A stretch of 64,000 nt of DNA. It comes from Pseudaquabacterium pictum. GTDB lineage: Bacteria; Pseudomonadota; Gammaproteobacteria; Burkholderiales; Burkholderiaceae_C. Positions 20,538 through 27,809 of this stretch are shown here, in pieces (within the stretch, counting starts at the first letter, position 1; each line of letters starts with the position of its first letter). The notes beneath the pieces were generated by a model, which saw only the letters and a list, made by a program, of their open reading frames with translations, was not told where the DNA came from and ran no database searches. The position numbers were made by a program, and so were the translations under genes. The stretch covers positions 1-64,000 of the forward strand of contig NZ_BJCL01000004.1 of assembly GCF_005403045.1 (NCBI RefSeq), written 5' to 3'.

Positions 20538-22151
20538 ATGCCCCCTCTGCTGCACGCCACCGCCCTGCACCCGTTCAACCGCCTGGACGTGCCCACCCTG
20601 CTGGCCGACCGGGCGCGACGCCGGCGCGACCACCCCTTCATCGTCTGGGAGCCGTTCGACGGCCCCGGCCAGACCTGGACCTACGGCCAGTTCCATGCTG
20701 CGGTGGGCCGCATCGCCGGCGGCCTGGCGCGGCGCGGCGTGCAGGCCGGCGACCGGGTGCTGATCCACCTGGACAACTGCCCCGAGACCCTGCTGGCCTG
20801 GTATGCCTGCGGCTGGATCGGCGCGGTGGCCGTCACCACCAATGCCCGCGCCGCCGACGACGAGCTGGCCTACTACGCCGAGCACAGCGGCGCGGTGGCG
20901 GCCATCACCCAGCCGAAGTTCGCCGAGGCCGTAGCCCGCAACTGCCGCCACCTGACGTGGCAGGTGGTGACCGACACCGACAACGGCACGCCCTCGGCCC
21001 ACCCGGTGCCGGCCGACCAGCGCTTTGCCACGCTGGACGCCGAGCCACCGCCGCGGCGCGCACCCGACCCGCTGGCGCCCTGCAGCGTGCAGTACACCAG
21101 CGGCACCACCAGCCGGCCCAAGGCTGTGCTGTGGACCCACGCCAATGCGCTGTGGGGCGCGCGCATCAACGCGGTGCATGAAGACCTGCAGGCCACGGAC
21201 GTGCACCTGGTGCACCTGCCGCTGTTCCACACCAATGCCCAGGCCTACTCGGTGCTGGCCACGCTGTGGGCCGGCGGCACGGCGGTGGTGCTGCCGCGCT
21301 TTTCGGCCAGCCGCTTCTGGCCGATCAGCCTGAAGCACCGCTGCACCTGGGTGTCGATGATCCCGTTCTGCATCAAGGCGCTGATGGCGCACGAGGTGCC
21401 GCCACACCACTACCGGCTGTGGGGCGCCGCCGCCTGCGACCTGCCCACCGACCCGCACTTCAAGGTGCAGACCATCGGCTGGTGGGGCATGACCGAGACC
21501 ATCACCCACGGCATCGTCAGCTGCCGGCATGTGCCCAGCACGCCGCTGTCCATCGGCCGGCCTGCGCCGGAGTACGGCATCGCCATCGTCGACGACGACG
21601 AGATCCCGGTGGCCGACGCGCGCGCGGTGGCACCCGGCGGCTCGGGCCAGCTGCTGGTGAAGGGCATCCGCGGCCTGAGCCTGTTTGCCGAGTACCTGGG
21701 CAATGCCGCGGCCACCGAGGGCAGCTACACCGCCGACGGCTGGTTCCGCACCGGCGACCGGGTGGATCTGCTGGAGGACGGCAGCATCCGCTTCGGCGAC
21801 CGCACCAAGGACATGCTGAAGGTGGGCGGCGAGAACGTGGCCGCCAGCGAGATCGAGCGTGTCATCGCCACCGTGCCCGGCGTGCATGAGTGTGCCGTGG
21901 TGGCGCGCAAGCACCGCATGCTGGACGAGGTGCCGGTGGTCTTCGTCCTGCCGCTGGAGGCGCTGCGCGGCAACCCGCAGGCCGGCGCCGAGCTGGCCGA
22001 GCAGGTGCGCGCCGCCTGCCGGCAGCAGCTGGCCGACTTCAAGCGCCCGCACGAGGTGCGCCTGGTCGACAGCCTGCCGCGCAGCACGCTGGAGAAGATC
22101 GCCAAGGCGCAGCTGCGGGCCGCGCTGGCGGAGGAAGGGCCGCTGGGCTGA
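20538..22151 (+). CDS. AMP-dependent acyl-CoA synthetase/ligase with altered P-loop
   Basis: A 537-residue adenylating enzyme of the CaiC/long-chain acyl-CoA synthetase class, expected to activate a carboxylate with ATP and join it to CoA. Seen: QYTSGTTSRPKAVLWTHAN, where the canonical motif is TSGTTGxPKG, so both glycines are changed (Ser, Ala); GWWGMTETI; GDRTKDMLKVGGENVAASEIE; and the C-terminal catalytic Lys in STLEKIAKAQ. It stands alone between the divergent kinase and convergent ribH, so the substrate cannot be inferred. The ATG at 20538 has no strong ribosome site. Confidence 0.9.
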   Translation: MPPLLHATALHPFNRLDVPTLLADRARRRRDHPFIVWEPFDGPGQTWTYGQFHAAVGRIAGGLARRGVQAGDRVLIHLDNCPETLLAWYACGWIGAVAVTTNARAADDELAYYAEHSGAVAAITQPKFAEAVARNCRHLTWQVVTDTDNGTPSAHPVPADQRFATLDAEPPPRRAPDPLAPCSVQYTSGTTSRPKAVLWTHANALWGARINAVHEDLQATDVHLVHLPLFHTNAQAYSVLATLWAGGTAVVLPRFSASRFWPISLKHRCTWVSMIPFCIKALMAHEVPPHHYRLWGAAACDLPTDPHFKVQTIGWWGMTETITHGIVSCRHVPSTPLSIGRPAPEYGIAIVDDDEIPVADARAVAPGGSGQLLVKGIRGLSLFAEYLGNAAATEGSYTADGWFRTGDRVDLLEDGSIRFGDRTKDMLKVGGENVAASEIERVIATVPGVHECAVVARKHRMLDEVPVVFVLPLEALRGNPQAGAELAEQVRAACRQQLADFKRPHEVRLVDSLPRSTLEKIAKAQLRAALAEEGPLG

Positions 22152-22161
22152 GCCCAGCGGC
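22139..22161. terminator. Stem-loop at the convergent ligase/ribH junction
   Basis: Perfect 10-bp inverted repeat GCCGCTGGGC / GCCCAGCGGC, with the ligase stop codon TGA as its three-base loop. It lies three bases from the ribH stop on the other strand. There is no T-tract, so intrinsic termination is unlikely in the strict sense; it may protect 3' ends or aid Rho-dependent ending of both transcripts. Confidence 0.5.
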
Positions 22162-22163
22162 GG

Positions 22164-22652
22164 TCAGCGCTGCAGCTGGTGCAGGCTGGCGACGGTGCGC
22201 AGGCAGGCCTGCGCCACCTCGGTGCCCTTGACCACGAAGTGGTCGGCGAAGTAGCGCTGGTGCTCGGCATGCTCGTGGAAGTGGTGCGGCGTCAGCACGG
22301 CAGAGAACACCGGCACGCCGGTGTCCAGCTGCACCCGCATCAGGCTGTCGATGACGGCGGTGGCGACGAAGTCATGCCGGTAGATGCCGCCGTCGACCAC
22401 CAGGCCGCAGGCCACGATGGCCGCATGCCGGCCGGCGCGCGCCAGCACCTGGGCATGCAGCGGGATCTCGAAGGCGCCGGGCAGCGGGATCACGTCGATC
22501 TGCGTGGCCGGCACGCCGTGGCGGGCCATCTCGGCCAGGAAGGCATCGCGGCCGCGGCCGACGATGTCGGCATGCCAGGTGCCGTGCACGAAGGCATAGC
22601 GCAGGCCGGCGGGCGGCAGCGCCGCGGCGGGGATGGTGGAAGCTGGTTGCAT
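22164..22652 (-). CDS. ribH: 6,7-dimethyl-8-ribityllumazine synthase, type II-like
   Basis: Condenses 5-amino-6-ribitylaminouracil with dihydroxybutanone phosphate, the penultimate riboflavin step. The 162 residues show FVHGTWHADIVGRGRDAF, LPGAFEIPLHAQVLA, CGLVVDGGIYRHDFVATAVIDSLMRVQLDTGVPVFSAVLTPHHFHEH. The VDGGIYRHDFV segment and this overall form resemble the decameric RibH2 type of Brucella rather than the icosahedral RibH1. It is alone, not in a ribBA/ribE operon, and is preceded by an FMN riboswitch, as RibH2 genes are in rhizobiales. It is probably a second, flavin-repressed copy; the housekeeping gene would be elsewhere. Confidence 0.92.
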   Translation of the reverse strand: MQPASTIPAAALPPAGLRYAFVHGTWHADIVGRGRDAFLAEMARHGVPATQIDVIPLPGAFEIPLHAQVLARAGRHAAIVACGLVVDGGIYRHDFVATAVIDSLMRVQLDTGVPVFSAVLTPHHFHEHAEHQRYFADHFVVKGTEVAQACLRTVASLHQLQR

Positions 22653-22775
22653 GGTGAGGACCTGAAGGATGACGTTGTGCCAACCTCGGGGCGCACGCAG
22701 GCCGGCCACCCTGCCGTTCCGCCGTTGCAGGCGAGAACGCCCACACCGGCGGCCCGGCGGGGCAGCCTGCACCAC
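22653..22775 (-). promoter_or_regulatory. Riboswitch expression platform of ribH
   Basis: Leader between the FMN aptamer and the ribH ATG. It holds GCGTTCTC at 22740-22733, a second copy of the aptamer's 5' P1 strand, followed at once by GCCTGCA (22732-22726). GCCTGCA pairs perfectly with TGCAGGC (22771-22765), just after the aptamer. Pairing of the 3' P1 strand with the second GCGTTCTC would cross this 7-bp helix, so the two are mutually exclusive. There is no U-tract, so translation control or Rho-dependent termination is more likely than an intrinsic terminator. Confidence 0.6.
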
Positions 22776-22939
22776 GCGCTCTCTTTCATCCGGACTGTGA
22801 CCGTCGGCCCCGGATTCACACCGGGTCTGCTGACCCCGGCCGGTGGCCCGGCCGGGCGCTCGCGGGCTGGTGCCGCCGCAACCATCGGCTGCAGCGGCCA
22901 TCACCGCCGGTGGGGACTTCCACCCCGCCCTGAGAACGC
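22776..22939 (-). ncRNA. FMN riboswitch (RFN element)
   Basis: Read on the minus strand, the element begins GCGTTCTCAGGGCGGGGTG, continues with the conserved AAGTCCCCACCGGCGGTGAT, has CCCGCGAGCGC in the middle, GACCCGGTGTGAATCC and GGGGCCGACGGTCACAG, and closes with AGTCCGGATGAAAGAG. These are the invariant blocks of the FMN-binding aptamer. The P1 helix is eight pairs: GCGTTCTC (22939-22932) with GAGAGCGC (22783-22776), including one G-U. Bound FMN should lower expression of ribH, which starts about 125 bases downstream. Insertions in two peripheral loops make it slightly longer than the minimum. Confidence 0.95.
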
Positions 22940-22940
22940 T

Positions 22941-22963
22941 GTGGCGGGCCACAGGCCCGCCAC
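22941..22963 (-). repeat. Perfect 10-bp hairpin abutting the 5' side of the FMN aptamer
   Basis: GTGGCGGGCC and GGCCCGCCAC flank a three-base loop, one base away from riboswitch helix P1. If transcription starts upstream of it, the mRNA opens with this hairpin stacked on the aptamer. The 197 bases beyond it (22964-23160) hold no gene; a weak -10-like TACGAT on the minus strand near 22970 is the only promoter hint. Confidence 0.6.
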
Positions 22964-23160
22964 GCCGCGATCGTAGCCAGGGCAGAGCGGGCGGCGCTTC
23001 GCCGATGCGACACGCCCGGCTCACATCCCCGAACCGGACGACGCGAGACCGGCGACGCATGCACCGACCGATTCAACGGCGATGGCGCCAGTCCGAGTCC
23101 GGCGGCCGGCAGCATGACGGTGCGGTGCAAATCGGCAGTGACGCTGACCACGCCTTCGCG

Positions 23161-24093
23161 TCAAGGAGGACTTGAATGAACAACGGGCTGCGCACCACTC
23201 CATCTCTTGAGCGCCTGGTAGCAGAGTTCGCCAGAAACCCAGGCATCTCTCGCGTCTTCGCCGTCCCACACGGCTGCATCTGCCAAGGCGGCAAGTGGCC
23301 CCTCAGCGTGCAGCGCATACCGGGTTTGGGAAAGATCCCGCGCAGCGCTGACAAGCGACAGCGCGTAGGTCTGGATCAAGGCGTCCCGCTTCTCCCTGCT
23401 GAAACGCCCTCGGTCGGTGTCCCGGCCAACGGTGGCTTCGAAGCTGCGGGCCTTTGCGCGTTGATCTGCAGTCGTTTTCGTGGCGTCGACCAGCGCATGG
23501 CGCAATGTCTTGTCCGAACTCTTCAGACCCTGCGCCAGGGAATCTTGGAATTCGCCCAAAGGCCGCTCCCCAATGTTGCGGCACATGCCTTCAAATTCTT
23601 CGCGAAGAATGAAGAGAGGCACCAACTTGAATGGTTCAGGCGCAGCCAACCGACGGATTGGACCGCTTGGAAATCGGGCTGTGGCAGTCCAGTCGCTGGT
23701 GTCACTCTTTGCCGTCTGCTCCGGCCGGACCTTGATCTCCAATCCCTCCGCCATGAGGTGATCCAGCATCTCGGCGCCTGGGTCAACCAATCGAACGCTG
23801 CGCCCGCCATTGCGGCTGCGCAGGCAATCCAACTGGCTGAGCTGCCTGAGCGACTGGAGAAGGCAGGCGCGCCCAACGCTGTCTTCTTCCGTTTGCAGTT
23901 GCGCTGCGGCGGTCAGGGTGCCCATGACAGGCAAACCGAAGGGGCACAACAGGCCTTTGTCGTGGGCGCCGTCCACATGCAGCTGCAGGCTCGTGGCCAA
24001 CCTGGCCGGGGCACCTGCGACCATGGGCATCACCACGACACTCGAACCCGGAGAAATGCGTTGTCCGGTGGCTGCGCAGCAGGGGGAATTCAT
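23161..24093 (-). CDS. Protein of unknown function
   Basis: A 310-residue protein I do not recognise. The N-terminal half is irregular with short hydrophobic stretches (SSVVVMPMVAGAPARL). The C-terminal ~150 residues look like a helical, charged domain (EEFEGMCRNIGERPLGEFQDSLAQ, REKRDALIQTYALSLVSAARDLSQTRYAL). No signal peptide or membrane helix is evident. Its third positions are less G/C-biased and its text visibly A/T-richer than its neighbours, suggesting later acquisition. The ATG at 24093 starts 14 bases after the stop of the FAD gene on the same strand; an ATG at 24105 is an alternative. No strong ribosome site is present. Confidence 0.6.
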   Translation of the reverse strand: MNSPCCAATGQRISPGSSVVVMPMVAGAPARLATSLQLHVDGAHDKGLLCPFGLPVMGTLTAAAQLQTEEDSVGRACLLQSLRQLSQLDCLRSRNGGRSVRLVDPGAEMLDHLMAEGLEIKVRPEQTAKSDTSDWTATARFPSGPIRRLAAPEPFKLVPLFILREEFEGMCRNIGERPLGEFQDSLAQGLKSSDKTLRHALVDATKTTADQRAKARSFEATVGRDTDRGRFSREKRDALIQTYALSLVSAARDLSQTRYALHAEGPLAALADAAVWDGEDARDAWVSGELCYQALKRWSGAQPVVHSSPP

Positions 24094-24106
24094 CGATGCC
24101 ACCATC

Positions 24107-25261
24107 TCAGCCGCGCAGCCGCTGCACCGCCAGCGCCGCCGGATCCACGCCCTCGTCCACCAGTCCCGCCGGCAGCGGTGCCCCGCTGAGCAACGCCGCG
24201 GCCAGGGCTGCCGCACCGGCCGCGCTCTGGATGCCGTAGCCGCCCTGCCCCACCAGCCAGAAGAAGCCGGGGCATGCATCGTCGAAGCCGATCACCAGCT
24301 CGCCGTCGGGCACGAAGCTGCGTAGCCCCGCCCAGGTGGCGGTGGGCCGGCCCACGGTGAGCGTGGTGGCCGTCTCGATGCGGTGCACGGCCAGCGCGAT
24401 GTCCAGCTCCTCGGGCCGCACGTCCTGCGGCACCGTATCGTCGGCGTTGGCGGGTGAACCCAGCAGCTGGCCGGCATCGGGCTTGACATACCAGCCCTCA
24501 CCCTCGGCGTCGACCGAGGCCACCAGGGGCCAGGCGCGGGTGTCGGCGCCCGCGGGGCCGCGGAAAGTGAAGGCGCTGCGCCGGCGCGGCACCAGGCCCA
24601 CCGGCGCGGCACCGCAGCGTGCGGCCAGCACATCGCCCCAGGCGCCGGCGGCATTCACCAGCACGGCTGCGTTGATGCGCGTGCCATCGGCCAGCTGCAG
24701 CTGCCAGCGGTGGCCGTCGCGTTGTGCGGCCACCAGCTCGGCATCGCAGCGCAGTTGGCCACCGGTCCGCCGGAAGCCGCGCAGGTAGCCCTGGTGCAGC
24801 GCATGCACGTCGATGTCGGTCGACTCCGGATCCCACAGGCTGCCGATCAGCTGGTCGGCACGCAGCCAGGGTGCGCGGGCCAGCGTGGCGGCCGCATCCA
24901 GCCGCAGCAGGCCGGCGCAGCAAGGCGTGAGCTCGCGTTCCAGGTCGTCCAGGGCGGCTTCCTGGCCCGGCGCCGCCACGTACAGCACGCCGCGTGGCGG
25001 CAGCAGCGGCACGTCGGTGAAGCCGGGCGGCGGCGCGGCATAGAAGGCACCGGCCGCGCGGGTCAGCGCGCGCACCGCTGGCGGGCCGTAGCTGGGCATC
25101 CACATCGCCGCCGAGCGGCCGGTGCTGTGCATGCCGGGCTGGCTTTCGCGCTCCAGCAGCAGCACCCGGGTGGGATCCGCCTGCTGCGCCAGCTGCCAGG
25201 CGAGGGAGGCACCGGCGATGCCGGCGCCCACGATCACGGTGTCGACGTCCAGAAGTTCCAT
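24107..25261 (-). CDS. FAD-dependent amino-acid oxidase/dehydrogenase-like (DAO family)
   Basis: A 384-residue flavoprotein of the DAO family (D-amino acid, glycine or sarcosine oxidase-like). Seen: the N-terminal dinucleotide fold VIVGAGIAGASLAWQLA, STGRSAAMWMPSYGP just after it, a central VLVNAAGAWGDVLAARCG, and the C-terminal FFWLVGQGGYGIQSAAGAAALAAALL. It probably deaminates or oxidises a small amine; the exact substrate is not readable. It is divergent from a 2Fe-2S ferredoxin across 76 bases, and the unknown gene follows on the same strand. Confidence 0.87.
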   Translation of the reverse strand: MELLDVDTVIVGAGIAGASLAWQLAQQADPTRVLLLERESQPGMHSTGRSAAMWMPSYGPPAVRALTRAAGAFYAAPPPGFTDVPLLPPRGVLYVAAPGQEAALDDLERELTPCCAGLLRLDAAATLARAPWLRADQLIGSLWDPESTDIDVHALHQGYLRGFRRTGGQLRCDAELVAAQRDGHRWQLQLADGTRINAAVLVNAAGAWGDVLAARCGAAPVGLVPRRRSAFTFRGPAGADTRAWPLVASVDAEGEGWYVKPDAGQLLGSPANADDTVPQDVRPEELDIALAVHRIETATTLTVGRPTATWAGLRSFVPDGELVIGFDDACPGFFWLVGQGGYGIQSAAGAAALAAALLSGAPLPAGLVDEGVDPAALAVQRLRG

Positions 25262-25337
25262 CGCCGGATTCTCGCCGTGCGCGGACCCGGCATGATGGCG
25301 GCCCGGCCAACCCTCCGCAGCCCCCTGCCCTGCCCCC

Positions 25338-25661
25338 ATGCCCGACATCACCTTCATCGCCGCCGACGGCACCGAGACCGGCTTCGAGGCGCCCGACGGC
25401 GTCAGTCTGATGGCCGCGGCCACCGGCTTCGGCGTGGCCGGCATCCTGGCCGACTGCGGCGGCTCGGCCAGCTGCGGCACCTGCCATGTCATCGTCGATC
25501 CGGCCTGGGCCGACCGCCTGCCCGCGCCCGAGCCGGTCGAGCGCATGGTGCTGGAAACCACCGCCGTGCCGGCCGGCCCGACCAGCCGCCTGGCCTGCCA
25601 GGTCCACCTGACACCGGCGCTGCAGGGTCTGGTGGTGCACCTGCCCGAGCGCCAGGTGTGA
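25338..25661 (+). CDS. 2Fe-2S ferredoxin (adrenodoxin/putidaredoxin type)
   Basis: A 107-residue electron carrier. The cluster ligands are readable as Cys in DCGGSASCGTCHVIVDP and LACQVHL, giving the C-x5-C-x2-C...C spacing of [2Fe-2S] adrenodoxin-type ferredoxins. The C-terminus is short and acidic/hydrophobic as usual. It is followed 25 bases later by a matching FAD reductase, so the two should form an NAD(P)H-to-ferredoxin chain for a P450 or a Rieske oxygenase. No such oxygenase is in the window. Confidence 0.93.
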   Translation: MPDITFIAADGTETGFEAPDGVSLMAAATGFGVAGILADCGGSASCGTCHVIVDPAWADRLPAPEPVERMVLETTAVPAGPTSRLACQVHLTPALQGLVVHLPERQV

Positions 25662-25686
25662 TCCCGGCTCGCTGACAATCCCGCCC

Positions 25687-26931
25687 ATGAACTCCATCGT
25701 CATCGTCGGCGGCGGCCATGCCGCAGCCCCCCTGTGCGCAGCCCTGGCCGAGGCCGGCCTGGGTGCCCAGGTGCACCTGGTTTGCGGCGAGCCGCACCTG
25801 CCCTACCAGCGCCCGCCGCTGTCCAAGGCCTACCTGAAGAACCCGGCCGAAGCGCTGCAAGGCCACCGAGGCGAGGCCTGGTATGCCCAGGCCGGCATCA
25901 CGGTGCACAGCGGTGATCCGGCCGTGTCCATCGACCGCGCGGCCCGCACCCTCACGCTGCGCTCGGGCGCGGTGCTGCCCTACGGCCAGCTGGTGCTGGC
26001 CACCGGCACGCGGGCGCGTCGCCTGCCGCAGCTGCAGACCCCGGCTGGAGGCCTGGCCAACGTGGCGGTGCTGCGCGACGCGGGGGATGCCGAGCGCCTG
26101 CGCGGCCTGCTGGCCGGCGCGACCTCACTCACCGTGCTGGGCGGTGGCTTCATCGGCCTGGAGGTGGCGGCCACCGCCCGCGCCCAGGGGCTGGTCGTGC
26201 GGGTGGTGGAGGTGGCGCCGCGGCTGCTGGGCCGCAGCGTGTCGGCCGAGCTGGCCGCCCATGTGCTGGCGGTGCACCGCGCCAGCGGCATCACCGTCGA
26301 CCTGGGCGCGCAGCTGGGCGCCTTCGAACACGACGGCCAGCGCCTGCAGGCCATGACCGTGGACGGCCAGCGCCTGCCGGTCGACCTGCTGCTGCTGGGC
26401 ATCGGCGCCGAGCCCGAGGACACGCTGGCGCGCGCCGCTGGCCTGCACTGCGACAACGGCATCGTCGTCGATGCGTCGCTGCGCACCAGCGACCCGGCCA
26501 TCCTGGCCATCGGCGACGTGGCGCGCTTTCCGGTCAGCACCCATTGGGCGCCGGCAGGTGGTCTGCTGCGGCTGGAATCGGTGCAGAACGCGACCGACCA
26601 GGCCCGCGCCGCCGCGCTGACGCTGCAGGGCCAGAGCCCGGTCTACGGCGCCCTGCCCTGGTTCTGGAGCGAGCAGGGCGCGCTGCGCCTGCAGATGACC
26701 GGCCTGATGCCGGCGCCCGACGCACCCGGCGTGCAGCGCCACCGCCGCCCCGGCCCGGCCGAGGGCAGCTTCTCCATCCTGCACTACCTGGGCGAGCGGC
26801 TGCTGTGCGCGGAATCGGTCAACGCGCCGATGGACCATGTGATGTCGCGCAAGCTGATGGAGGCCGGCCGCAACCCGCCGCCGGCGGTGGCCTGCGACCC
26901 GGCCGTGGCGCTGAAGAGCCTGCTGGCCTGA
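25687..26931 (+). CDS. FAD-dependent ferredoxin reductase
   Basis: A 414-residue NAD(P)H:ferredoxin reductase of the putidaredoxin/rhodocoxin reductase type. Seen: the FAD motif SIVIVGGGHAAAPLCAALAEAG, YQRPPLSKAYL, the central NAD-binding motif LTVLGGGFIGLEVAATARAQG, the second FAD motif AILAIGDVARFP, and the C-terminal reductase domain with WFWSEQGALRLQMTG. It should pass electrons to the ferredoxin encoded just upstream. It is convergent with the TetR gene across 18 bases. Confidence 0.93.
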   Translation: MNSIVIVGGGHAAAPLCAALAEAGLGAQVHLVCGEPHLPYQRPPLSKAYLKNPAEALQGHRGEAWYAQAGITVHSGDPAVSIDRAARTLTLRSGAVLPYGQLVLATGTRARRLPQLQTPAGGLANVAVLRDAGDAERLRGLLAGATSLTVLGGGFIGLEVAATARAQGLVVRVVEVAPRLLGRSVSAELAAHVLAVHRASGITVDLGAQLGAFEHDGQRLQAMTVDGQRLPVDLLLLGIGAEPEDTLARAAGLHCDNGIVVDASLRTSDPAILAIGDVARFPVSTHWAPAGGLLRLESVQNATDQARAAALTLQGQSPVYGALPWFWSEQGALRLQMTGLMPAPDAPGVQRHRRPGPAEGSFSILHYLGERLLCAESVNAPMDHVMSRKLMEAGRNPPPAVACDPAVALKSLLA

Positions 26932-26949
26932 CGTGCCTCTGACGCGGCT

Positions 26950-27708
26950 CTAACGCGCCTTGGGCGCGGCCGCGGCATAGCGGCAGACCAGGTCCACCAC
27001 CAGCTGCCGGCGCAGGCCGGCCTCGGTGTCGCCCAGCATGTCGACACCCAGCGCCGCCTGCACCGAGCTGCGGTTGGACACCGCATGGAAGCTCATGCCC
27101 ACCACGGTGAGGAACAGGTCGAGCACGCGGAAGTCGCGCCGCATCACGCCGGCCTGGCGGCCGGCCTGCACGATGGTCTCCAGCGAGCGCAGATTGTCGG
27201 CGCTGATCGCCGCGATGGCCTTGGACTGCCGCGCCACCTGGGCGCCGGCCAGGTTCTCGAACAGCACCAGGCGCACGAAGTCCTGGTGCTGCATGAAGTT
27301 GTCGAAGGCGTCCTGCGCGTACTGGCGCAGCGCGTCCATCGGCGCCACGCCGGCCAGGCCGTCGGGCGGATCGATGCGGCGCACCCGGGCATAGGCCGCC
27401 TCCAGCACCGCCACATACAGCTGCTGCTTGCCACCGAAGTGGTAGTACAGCATGCGCTTGCTGCTGCGCGTCTGCGCCGCGATGGCCGCGATGCTGGCGG
27501 CCTCGTAGCCGCTGCGGGCGAACTCGGCGGTGGCGGCCTGCAGGATGTCGTCGCGGGTGGCTTCGGTCACCGCCTCGGCGTTCATCGCGCCTTGCAGGCG
27601 GCGGCGGCCGGGGGCCTGCTGCCGCGGCAGGCGGTCGGTGGCGGCGGTCTGGGTGGGCGTGTTCTTCTCGGCTGTCTCGGCAGGCATGGCGGCAGTGTCG
27701 GGAGACAA
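26950..27708 (-). CDS. TetR/AcrR-family regulator
   Basis: A 252-residue repressor. A long polar N-terminal extension precedes the helix-turn-helix: ILQAATAEFARSGYEAASIAAIAAQTRSSKRMLYYHFGGKQQLYVAVLEAAY. The C-terminal ligand domain (LFENLAGAQVARQSKAIAAIS..., VVGMSFHAVSNRSSVQAALG) resembles TetR_C regulators beside aromatic or transport operons. It is divergent from the TRAP operon, with a perfect palindrome five bases upstream of its start. The true start could be an internal ATG at 27690 or 27585, which would remove the extension. Confidence 0.9.
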   Translation of the reverse strand: MSPDTAAMPAETAEKNTPTQTAATDRLPRQQAPGRRRLQGAMNAEAVTEATRDDILQAATAEFARSGYEAASIAAIAAQTRSSKRMLYYHFGGKQQLYVAVLEAAYARVRRIDPPDGLAGVAPMDALRQYAQDAFDNFMQHQDFVRLVLFENLAGAQVARQSKAIAAISADNLRSLETIVQAGRQAGVMRRDFRVLDLFLTVVGMSFHAVSNRSSVQAALGVDMLGDTEAGLRRQLVVDLVCRYAAAAPKAR

Positions 27709-27712
27709 CCCC

Positions 27713-27725
27713 GTCTTGACAAGAC
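27713..27725. promoter_or_regulatory. Perfect palindrome, candidate TetR operator
   Basis: GTCTTG-A-CAAGAC is an exact 13-bp inverted repeat in the 101-bp gap between the TetR gene and dctQ. TTGACA inside it (27716-27721) resembles a -35 element reading toward the TRAP operon, though no convincing -10 follows at normal spacing. Binding here would repress both genes; the site's position is the evidence. Confidence 0.5.
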
Positions 27726-27809
27726 CGGGTCTGCATGTAATTGTTCACCCCGGTACAAAAACAGCGTCAGCCAAGGCAACACCGGTCCGGCGCGCACCGA
27801 AGGAGACAC

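Noticed and set aside
23595-23610. Perfect 16-bp palindrome ATTCTTCGCGAAGAAT
   Set aside because: It is inside coding sequence and is explained by the codons of an ILREEF stretch; no regulatory setting.
23176-24189. Plus-strand open frame of 337 codons with an ideal AAGGAGG site before its ATG
   Set aside because: It lies antisense to the 23161-24093 gene. Its translation lacks any domain-like pattern, and the AAGGAGG is simply the complement of the last codons of the minus-strand gene, whose product looks more protein-like.
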